Origin: Ramlibacter ginsenosidimutans | GTDB lineage: Bacteria; Pseudomonadota; Gammaproteobacteria; Burkholderiales; Burkholderiaceae_C | Reading direction: 5' to 3' (one strand) | Length of the DNA: 64,000 bases | Assembly: GCF_042678185.1 (NCBI RefSeq) | Contig: NZ_JBHUDQ010000001.1 | Shown here: piece after piece, positions 57,397-64,000 of the stretch | How positions within the stretch are numbered: position 1 is the stretch's first letter | Layout of the letters: every line of letters starts with the position of its first letter | Made by a program: the position numbers and the translations under genes | Notes under the pieces: generated by a model | Seen by the model: only the letters and a program-made list of their open reading frames with translations | Databases searched by the model: none | Told to the model about the DNA's origin: nothing

Positions 57397-57603
57397 GCGC
57401 CAGCCCACGCGAGCAGCGGCGTGCGGGCTCGGCCGCATTCGAAACCAGCGGTGCACCCGGGCACCGACTTCTCACGGTGGCCGCGCGACCGGCCGCCGTC
57501 CGCCGGGCAGCGTCGACGGCGTCCTACGTCAACAGTGACCGGCGCCCGCCGATACTGGACCGGCCATGCCATTCCAGCCGGTCCACCGTTTGCGGGGCGC
57601 GAG

Positions 57604-58773
57604 ATGAAGGACGCCGAAGCGCTCCTGCCCACGCCCGCGGACCCGCGCGAGGCCGCCGAATCGGTCGGGCTGGTCTACGTGAGCGATGAAGACCGCGGCA
57701 TCCGGCGCGAGCGCAAGGGCGACGCCTTCGTGTACTTCAAGGCCAATGGCGATCCGGTCACCGACGACGCGACGCTGGAGCGCATCCGCAAGCTCGCCAT
57801 CCCGCCGGCCTACCAGGACGTGTGGATCTGCCCCAAGGCCAACGGGCACCTGCAGGCCACGGGCCGCGACGCGCGCGGCCGCAAGCAGTACCGCTACCAC
57901 CCGCAGTTCCGCGAGCTGCGCGAAAGCACCAAGTACGAGCACATGATGGAGTTCGCGCAGGCGCTGCCCGCGGTGCGCGCGAAGCTGGCCGAGCACATGG
58001 CCCTGCGCGGCCTGCCGCGCGAGAAGGTGCTGGCCACGGTCGTCCACCTGCTGGAGACCACGCTGATCCGCGTGGGCAACGACGACTACGCCAAGGAGAA
58101 CAAGAGCTACGGCCTCACCACCCTGCGCAACCCGCACGTGAAGGTGGAAGGTTCGGAGCTGCGTTTCCAGTTCAAGGGCAAGAGCGGCAAGATGTGGCGG
58201 CTGCAGGTGAAGGACCGGCGCATCGCGAAGATCGTCCGCGCCTGCCAGGACCTTCCGGGCCAGCGCCTGTTCCAGTACACCGACGAGGACGGCGAGGTGC
58301 GCGAGGTCACGTCGGCGGACGTCAACGCGTACCTGCGCGAGATCACGGGCCGCGACATCACGGCCAAGGACTTCCGCACCTGGGCCGGCACGGTGATGGC
58401 GGCGCTCGCGCTGCAGGAGTTCGAGGCCTTCGACACGAAAGCCACGCAGAAGAAGAACCTGAAGGACGCGATCGAGCGCGTCGCCTCTCGGCTGGGCAAC
58501 ACGCCCACGATCTGCCGCAAGTGCTACATCCACCCCGAGGTGCTCAATGCCTACGTCGAAGGCGATCTCGTGCTGGAGATCAAGGAGCAGGTCGAAGAGG
58601 AACTGCGCGACCAGCTCTCGCAGCTGCGTCCGGAAGAGGCTGCCGTGCTGGCGATGCTGCAGGCGCGGCTGAAGCGCACGCTGGAGGGGTCGCTGAAGGA
58701 GAGCCTGGCGAGGGTGCAGGGGACAGAGAAGAGGAAGAAGAAAAGGGTCGCTGCGCGCAAGGCGACGGCGTGA
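57604..58773 (+). CDS. DNA topoisomerase IB
   Basis: Predicted 389-residue enzyme that relaxes supercoils through a 3'-phosphotyrosyl intermediate. The N-terminal half has RIRKLAIPPAYQDVWICPKANGHLQATGRDARGRKQYRYH, split here as a family signature. The catalytic core has RVGNDDYAKENKSYGLTTLRN and FRTWAGT, and the active-site tyrosine is Y308 in CRKCYIHPEV. The basic C-terminal tail (KRKKKRVAARK) probably binds DNA. It is of the bacterial/poxvirus type. The start at 57604 (MKDAEALL) is chosen; the open frame upstream lacks family similarity. Confidence 0.93.
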   Translation: MKDAEALLPTPADPREAAESVGLVYVSDEDRGIRRERKGDAFVYFKANGDPVTDDATLERIRKLAIPPAYQDVWICPKANGHLQATGRDARGRKQYRYHPQFRELRESTKYEHMMEFAQALPAVRAKLAEHMALRGLPREKVLATVVHLLETTLIRVGNDDYAKENKSYGLTTLRNPHVKVEGSELRFQFKGKSGKMWRLQVKDRRIAKIVRACQDLPGQRLFQYTDEDGEVREVTSADVNAYLREITGRDITAKDFRTWAGTVMAALALQEFEAFDTKATQKKNLKDAIERVASRLGNTPTICRKCYIHPEVLNAYVEGDLVLEIKEQVEEELRDQLSQLRPEEAAVLAMLQARLKRTLEGSLKESLARVQGTEKRKKKRVAARKATA

Positions 58774-58814
58774 GCTGGCTCCTTGCAGCTGGCAGTGTGG
58801 AGCGCCCCCACCCC

Positions 58815-58839
58815 GCCCTCCCCCCGAGGGGGAGGGGGC
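58815..58839. terminator. C-run/G-run hairpin between converging genes
   Basis: GCCCTCCCC-CCGA-GGGGGAGGGGGC forms a very stable stem 42 bases past the topoisomerase stop and 28 bases before the end of the minus-strand debranching-enzyme gene. No U-tract is present. Similar C-rich hairpins are common between converging genes in Burkholderiales; a terminator role is probable rather than shown. Confidence 0.45.
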
Positions 58840-58866
58840 AAATCGGGGAGGGGCGCCGCGAGGCGC

Positions 58867-60915
58867 TCAGCGCCGGCCGGTGCGCACCTTCACCAGGATG
58901 CGCAGGACCTCCGCGACGCTCCAGGCCTGCGCGATGCAGCCTCGCGGCGTGAACGGCGCTTCGGCGTCGAAGATCTCGCTGATCGAGCCGATGCACGCCT
59001 CGCTCAGGTGCGCCGCGAAGCCCTCCAGCAGCTGCTCGATGCCGCGGTTGTCGTCCGGATGCACCTTCAGCCACGCATCGGCGAACGGACCGGCGAGCCA
59101 GCCCCACACCGTGCCCTGGTGGTAGGCGGCGTCGCGCGCGCGCAGGTCGCCGTCGTAGTTGGGCTTGTAGTCGGGATCGCCCGGTGCCAGCGAGCGCAGG
59201 CCCACCGGCGTCACGAGCTTGCGCTGCACCACGTCCAGCACCGGGTGCCAGCGCTCCGGGTCCAGCACCGGATGCGGCAGCGAGATCGAGAACACCTGGT
59301 TCGGACGGATCGCGGGGTCATTGCCCTTCTCCCCGTCGACCACGTCGAACAGGCAGCCCGTCTCGGGATTCCAGAAGCGCTGGTTGAAGCTGTCGTACGT
59401 GCGCCGCGCGTGCTGCGCCATCTCATTGGCGCGCGGCTCGTCACCCTCCTCGCGCAACCAGCGCTCCATCAGCCGCAGCGCGTTGTAGAACAGCGCATTC
59501 AGCTCCACGGCCTTGCCGCGCCGCGGCGTCACGACCCAGCCGTCCACCTTCGCGTCCATCCAGGTGAGCTGGTAGCCCTCGGCGCCCTGCGTGAGCAGGC
59601 CGTCGCGCGGATCGACGCGGATGTTGAAGCGCGTGCCGCGCAGGTGGTGCGCGACGATGTCCAGGAAGATGGGAAGCGCGTGGCGCAGCGTCAGCCGGTC
59701 ACCAGAGGCCTGCAGGTAGCGGTCCATCGCGTGGAAGAACCACAGCGTCGCGTCGGCGGTGTGGTACAGGCCTTCGTTCTGCCCCTCCGGGAACATGTTG
59801 GGGATGAGCCCGTCCTTCACGTAGTGCAGGAAGGTGCGCAGGATGTAGCCCGCCTCCGCCTGGCGCCCGGTCGTGAGCGTGAGGCCTTCGAGGCTGATCA
59901 TGGTGTCGCGGCCCCAGTCGGTGAACCAGTGGTAGCCGGCGATCACCGTGCGCGCCTGGTCGCCTTCGGCCTGCGCCCGCGCGGCATCGGCCTGGCGGCT
60001 GAAGGGCGCGATGATGAACTGGTCGGCGGCGAGCACCAGTTCGGCGGCGCGGCCCTGGCGGGCATGCGGATCGGCCTGCTCGATCAGCCGCTCCCGCCTC
60101 GCCTGCTCCGCTTCCCGCGCCTGCTGCGGCGTGAGCGCGTGCACGGTGTCCCAGCTCTCGGTCGACGCTATGAGCGTGCAATCCTCGCCCGGCGACAGCA
60201 GCGCACGGAAGCGACCCGGCGTCCACATGCGGCCGCGCGCCGCATAGCCGCGCGCGGCTTCCAGGCGGTAGAAGAATTCCTCGAAGTTGCCGCCCTCCAG
60301 CACCAGGTCGCCATCGCGCCCGATCATGGTCATGCGCAAGGGCGGCAGTTGCGGATGCCCCTCGGACTGCACTTCGATGCAGCGCCCGCGCGTGAGGATG
60401 CGCGAGTGCTCCGAGTAATGTTCGTCCACCGGCGCGTCGTGGCCGCGGAAGTGCAGGCGCGGCCGCAGGATCAGCCGCACGCCGGCACCGCCGCTGGCGA
60501 GCCGGTAGTTCACGTGCACGGTGTTCTGCCCGTAGGGCAGCAGCAAGCGCTTCTCCACCACGACGTCGCCGACGCGGTAAGTCCACACGGGCAGACCCAT
60601 CTCGAGACGGAACTCGACGAGCGCATCGGGCAACTCGAAGGGCTGCTCCGGCCGCTCCTCGCCGGCGAGGCGAACGAGGCGTCGGTCCGGCAGGCGCAGC
60701 CACTCGCCGAGGTTGCCCAGCATCAGCGTGCGGCCCACCGGCGTTGGTAGCGCGGCGATGAGCAGGCCATGGTAGCGGCGCGTCGCGACGCCCGCGACCG
60801 AGCCCGACGCGTAGCCGCCCAATCCATTGGTGACCAGCCATTCGCGCGTGAGCAGGCGTTCCGGATGGTCGTGCACGGTTTGCCAGGGGATCGTGTTCAG
60901 GATGGCACTAGCCAA
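58867..60915 (-). CDS. Amylo-alpha-1,6-glucosidase (glycogen debranching enzyme, GH133-like)
   Basis: Predicted 682-residue enzyme cleaving alpha-1,6 branches of glycogen-like glucans. The N-terminal domain has REWLVTNGLGGYASGSVAG and TRRYHGLLIA; the (alpha/alpha)6 barrel has GYHWFTDWGRDTMISLEGLTL, NVRVDP-like FNIRVDPRDGLL and LNALFYNALRLM, typical of the family. No ATG fits. A TTG at 60915 has GGAG 7 bases upstream and overlaps the end of treZ by 8 bases, so it is taken as the start. It is coupled to treZ. Confidence 0.9.
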   Translation of the reverse strand: MASAILNTIPWQTVHDHPERLLTREWLVTNGLGGYASGSVAGVATRRYHGLLIAALPTPVGRTLMLGNLGEWLRLPDRRLVRLAGEERPEQPFELPDALVEFRLEMGLPVWTYRVGDVVVEKRLLLPYGQNTVHVNYRLASGGAGVRLILRPRLHFRGHDAPVDEHYSEHSRILTRGRCIEVQSEGHPQLPPLRMTMIGRDGDLVLEGGNFEEFFYRLEAARGYAARGRMWTPGRFRALLSPGEDCTLIASTESWDTVHALTPQQAREAEQARRERLIEQADPHARQGRAAELVLAADQFIIAPFSRQADAARAQAEGDQARTVIAGYHWFTDWGRDTMISLEGLTLTTGRQAEAGYILRTFLHYVKDGLIPNMFPEGQNEGLYHTADATLWFFHAMDRYLQASGDRLTLRHALPIFLDIVAHHLRGTRFNIRVDPRDGLLTQGAEGYQLTWMDAKVDGWVVTPRRGKAVELNALFYNALRLMERWLREEGDEPRANEMAQHARRTYDSFNQRFWNPETGCLFDVVDGEKGNDPAIRPNQVFSISLPHPVLDPERWHPVLDVVQRKLVTPVGLRSLAPGDPDYKPNYDGDLRARDAAYHQGTVWGWLAGPFADAWLKVHPDDNRGIEQLLEGFAAHLSEACIGSISEIFDAEAPFTPRGCIAQAWSVAEVLRILVKVRTGRR

Positions 60916-62806
60916 CGGGTTTCTCCATCTTCTTCGGTGCGAGCACGGCCAGCGCGTGCGCGGGCAGGCGCCAGATGTGCTCGCCATCGGGTTCGCCGCT
61001 GCCGCAGCCGCCGTAGCGCGGGTCTTCGCTGTGCCACAGCAGCGACCAGCGGGTCCCGGCGGGCGGTGCGATCAGCGGCTCGGACATGGGATGGAGTGGC
61101 AGCGTGGCCCCGAGGTTCACCACGATCAGGCGATCGTCCCCGTTCTGGTCGAGGAAGCGCAGCAGGAAGGCCTCGGGCCCGAGCACCGCGCCATGCATGT
61201 TGTGGCGGTCCGCACGGGAGAACACCGGGTCCTCGCGGCGCAGGCGCAGCAGGTCCCGATGCATGTGCACGACCGGCGCGTGCCGCTCGTGTTCCGCGTG
61301 GTCCAGCTTGCATTGCAGGAAGGTCTGTTCGTCCGCCGGCGATGCGAGCAGCTTGCCACCGTCCGCGCTCGCGAGGTTGGGAAACTGCTGGAGGAACTCG
61401 TGCCGTCCCTTGCGGATCAGTGCGTCGAGCTCTTCGCCGTGCGCTGCAAAGTAGAGAAAGGGCGCACTCGCCGCGAACTCCTGTCCCTGGAACAGCAGCG
61501 GCGTGCACGGGGTCAGCAGCGTCAGCGCCGTCAGCGCGCGATAGCGCCCCGGCGAGGTCAGCTGGTGCAGGCGTTGCCCGCGCGCGCTGTTCGCCACCTG
61601 GTCGTGGTTCTGCAGGAACTGGATGAACGCGGTGGCCGGCAGGTCCAGCGCAGGGTGGCCGCGCCGCTGCTTCTGCCACGCGTAGTACTGGCCCTGGTAC
61701 AGGAAGCCCCACTTCAGCGACGAGATCAGCTCCTGCGGCGTGCCGCGCGTCTCGGTGTAGTAGGCCTCGCAGGCGCCCGTCGCCGCGACGACGGCACTGT
61801 GGTGGAAGTCATCGTTCCACAATGCGTCCAGCCCCAGGCCGCCCTGCTCCACCGGCCGCGCAAGCTCTGCGTGCTGCGGCTCGTTCTCGCCGGCCAGGTA
61901 GATGCTGCGCGCACCCGCGGCGGCCCGCGCGCGCTGCGCGATCTCCGCGATGATGTGCTTCGGGCTGGCATCGAAGATGCACTGCGTCGCGTCGAGCCGC
62001 AGGCCGTCGAAGTGGTACTCGGCGATCCAGCAGGCCGCGTTGCACGCGAAGAACTCGCGTACGGGCCCGCTGTTCTCGCCGTCGAAGTTGATCGCCTCGC
62101 CCCACTCGTTGGCGTGTTTCTGGCTCGTGTAGTCGCGCGAGAAGTGCGCCAGCGAGTTGCCTCTGGGCCCGAAGTGGTTGTAGACCACGTCCAGGATCAC
62201 GCCGAGCCCGAGCGCATGCGCGCGATCGATGAAGTGCCGCAAGGCATCCGGCTCGCCGTACAGCCGCGTGGGAGCGAACAGGTTCACGCCGTCGTAGCCC
62301 CAGCCGAAAGGCCCGTTGAACTCGTTGACCGGCATCAGCTCCAGGACGGTGATGCCGAGCTCCTTCAGGAAGGGCAGCTGCGCCTCGGCGGCGGCGTAGG
62401 TGCCCTCGCGCGTGAAGGTGCCGATGTGCATCTCGTAGAGCACCTGGCCGTGCGCAGTGACGCCGCGCCAGTCCTGGTCGGTCCAGCGGAAGGCAGCGGG
62501 ATCCACCACCACCGACGGGCCGTCCGGTCCCTCCGGTTGCCAGCGCGAGGCCGGATCGGCATACGCCTCGCCGCCGTCGAGCCGGAAACGATAACGCGCA
62601 CCCGCCCTGGCACCGGCCACGAGGCCCGAGAAGTAGCCCCCGCCTTCGCTGCGCAGACGCGCTTCCGCCAGGCCGGGCGTGTCGAACACCACGGCGACCT
62701 CCCGCGCGGCGGGAGCCCAGACCCGGAAATGCGTGCCGGCCTCGCCTTGTGGCTCGGCGCCGATGGGGAGCCGCCTGCTCGTGTTGTTGATGGGTTCTTT
62801 CTGCAT
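60908..62806 (-). CDS. treZ: Malto-oligosyltrehalose trehalohydrolase
   Basis: Predicted 632-residue GH13 enzyme releasing trehalose from maltooligosyl-trehalose. An N-terminal CBM48-like domain (THFRVWAPAAREVAVVFD) leads to the barrel: LYEMHIGTFTREGTY, ELMPVNEFNGPFGWGYDGV, LDVVYNHFGP, the nucleophile in GLRLDATQ, the acid/base in LAGENE and the third acid in LQNHDQVAN. The start at 62806 (MQKEPINN) is used; the longer open frame lies over the divergent Bug gene's upstream region. The usual partner treY is not in the window; a debranching enzyme overlaps its 3' end. Confidence 0.92.
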   Translation of the reverse strand: MQKEPINNTSRRLPIGAEPQGEAGTHFRVWAPAAREVAVVFDTPGLAEARLRSEGGGYFSGLVAGARAGARYRFRLDGGEAYADPASRWQPEGPDGPSVVVDPAAFRWTDQDWRGVTAHGQVLYEMHIGTFTREGTYAAAEAQLPFLKELGITVLELMPVNEFNGPFGWGYDGVNLFAPTRLYGEPDALRHFIDRAHALGLGVILDVVYNHFGPRGNSLAHFSRDYTSQKHANEWGEAINFDGENSGPVREFFACNAACWIAEYHFDGLRLDATQCIFDASPKHIIAEIAQRARAAAGARSIYLAGENEPQHAELARPVEQGGLGLDALWNDDFHHSAVVAATGACEAYYTETRGTPQELISSLKWGFLYQGQYYAWQKQRRGHPALDLPATAFIQFLQNHDQVANSARGQRLHQLTSPGRYRALTALTLLTPCTPLLFQGQEFAASAPFLYFAAHGEELDALIRKGRHEFLQQFPNLASADGGKLLASPADEQTFLQCKLDHAEHERHAPVVHMHRDLLRLRREDPVFSRADRHNMHGAVLGPEAFLLRFLDQNGDDRLIVVNLGATLPLHPMSEPLIAPPAGTRWSLLWHSEDPRYGGCGSGEPDGEHIWRLPAHALAVLAPKKMEKPVG

Positions 62807-62987
62807 CGGATCGCCTTCGCATTCTCCGATGCGGCATCGCGGCCGTGCGCGGCTGGCACGTCCGTTCGCAGCGAGAACGCATGCAGGACAGGTCGGGCAA
62901 GACCGAACGCGGGAAAGCACGCGGGCGCGCAAGCACGCTGGCGGGGCATCATCCCCGGATACAGACGACCCACAGGAGACCCGCTCG

Positions 62988-63959
62988 ATGTCCATGCCCT
63001 CCCTGCGCCGCCGCACCCTGCTGGGCGCGGCGTCCGCCCTTGCCGCACCCTTCGCCTTCGCGCAGGGGCTGCCCAGCCATCCCGTTCGCCTCATGGTCGG
63101 CTATGCGGCCGGCGGCGGCGTGGACGCGATGGCGCGCATGCTGTCGGTGCGCCTGCCGACACCGCTCGGGCAGCAGGTCATCGTCGAGAACCGCGCCGGC
63201 GCCTCGGGCATGATCGCGGCCGACAACGTCGCGCGCGCCGCGCCCGACGGCAGCACGCTGCTGATGGGAGAGAGCGGCATGCTCATCACCGCGCAGCTGC
63301 AGCCGCGCGCCGGCTTCGATCCGCTGAAGTCGTTCGCGCCGGTGTCGGGCACCTTCATCGCGCCGCTGATGATCATCGCCAACAACGACCTGCCCGCGCG
63401 CGACCCACGCGAGCTGATCGCGCTGCTCAAGGCGAACCCGGGCAAGTACGCATACGCGACCTCCGGGGTCGGCACAGTGCACCACCTCGGCTTCGAGATG
63501 CTGAAGGCGCGCACCGGCATCTACATCGTGCACATCCCTTATCGCGGCGCGTCGCAGATCATCCCCGACGTGATCAGCGGCCAGGTGCCCATCGCGGTGG
63601 TGAGCGCGGCGGCGGGACTGGCGCAGGCGCGCGGCGGCAAGGTGCGCGCGATCGCCCTCATGAACACGGCGCGCCTGCCCGGCGCCGAGAACGTGCAGCC
63701 CATGGCGAACGCGCTGCCCGGTTTCGACGTGGCGCCGCGGCTGATGCTGCTGGCGCCGGCCGGCACGCCGCCGGCGGTGATCGACAAGCTCGACGAAGCG
63801 GTGCGCACGGTGATGGCGAGCCCGGAGCTCGCGCAGGCCGCTGCGCCGCAGGGCGCGATCCTCGCCTACCTGCCGCCCGCGCAGCTGGCGACCACGCTGG
63901 CTGCCGAGACCGCGGAATGGGGACGCCTGATCAAGGCGCAGAAGATCGGGCTGGGCTGA
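62988..63959 (+). CDS. Bug-family (TctC-like) tripartite tricarboxylate transporter substrate-binding protein
   Basis: Predicted 323-residue exported binding protein, the third of its type in the window. A twin-arginine-like run (RRRTLLG, residues 7-13) and cleavage near AFAQG (residue 25) are followed by PSHPVRLMVGYAAGGGVD and GQQVIVENRAGASG, typical ligand loops. The start at 62988 has AGGAG 10 bases upstream. It is divergent from treZ across 181 bases. No TctA/TctB genes follow before the window ends. Ligand unknown. Confidence 0.93.
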   Translation: MSMPSLRRRTLLGAASALAAPFAFAQGLPSHPVRLMVGYAAGGGVDAMARMLSVRLPTPLGQQVIVENRAGASGMIAADNVARAAPDGSTLLMGESGMLITAQLQPRAGFDPLKSFAPVSGTFIAPLMIIANNDLPARDPRELIALLKANPGKYAYATSGVGTVHHLGFEMLKARTGIYIVHIPYRGASQIIPDVISGQVPIAVVSAAAGLAQARGGKVRAIALMNTARLPGAENVQPMANALPGFDVAPRLMLLAPAGTPPAVIDKLDEAVRTVMASPELAQAAAPQGAILAYLPPAQLATTLAAETAEWGRLIKAQKIGLG

Positions 63960-64000
63960 GCGCCCGGTCCGCTTGCGCGGCCAGGCTCACGCCGCGCGGC

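Overview
The window comes from a high-GC bacterial chromosome. Three orphan Bug/TctC-type tricarboxylate-binding proteins, DUF1302/DUF1329 proteins, a TPP-riboswitch thiO-thiS-thiG operon, and the orders hemW-rdgB-rph-PP2C-kinase and yicC-gmk-rpoZ-spoT-greB all point to Betaproteobacteria. The most likely placement is Burkholderiales, family Comamonadaceae (Ramlibacter/Variovorax-like). That placement rests on gene content and protein character, not on a database search. No rRNA, tRNA, CRISPR array, transposase or phage gene was seen.

Layout. 1-5 kb: the end of a transporter gene, two Bug solute-binding proteins and a P2-like P-type ATPase. 5-12 kb: a minus-strand envelope cluster (DUF1302 barrel, DUF1329, YCF48-like propeller, MMPL/RND transporter), reached through a 580-bp repeat-filled gap. 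12-25 kb: a galactose/galactofuranose island in three transcription blocks. These are galM-abfA (minus), glycosyltransferase-glf-GH1/RmlD fusion-galE (plus) and GH2-galT-galK (minus). Together they could release, epimerise, phosphorylate and activate galactose and convert it to UDP-galactofuranose. 25-28 kb: a cobalt-type nitrile hydratase (alpha, beta, accessory protein), with a Crp/Fnr regulator and a small opposite-strand gene lying between beta and the accessory gene. 28-40 kb: small hypothetical proteins, a REC-kinase-REC signalling protein, a 2,393-residue soluble poly-HAMP hybrid kinase, and two small secreted proteins.

40-46 kb: a STAS-like protein with an apparent frameshift, a tannase/feruloyl-esterase lipoprotein divergent from a MarR regulator, the thiamine operon with its riboswitch, exonuclease III and a PAS protein. 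46-57 kb: conserved housekeeping genes (hemW, rdgB, rph, PP2C phosphatase, Ser/Thr kinase, yicC, gmk, rpoZ, spoT, greB). 57-64 kb: a TolB-like small protein, a type IB topoisomerase, a treZ/debranching-enzyme pair and a third Bug protein.

The most unusual signals are not classical genes. (1) A short repeat inside two operons supplies, in one unit, an ATG overlapping the upstream stop, a mini-ORF, a GC hairpin, a GGAGG ribosome-binding site and a stop overlapping the downstream ATG. (2) A roughly 175-bp composite inverted-repeat element occurs at two distant loci; at one locus part of it forms the arm of a 280-bp palindrome. (3) A 14-codon leader ORF has its ribosome-binding site in the 3' strand of the TPP riboswitch and is coupled to thiO. 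(4) The poly-HAMP kinase carries about 14 near-identical 276-bp units. (5) A GH1-like glycosidase is fused to an RmlD-like reductase inside a galactofuranose locus.
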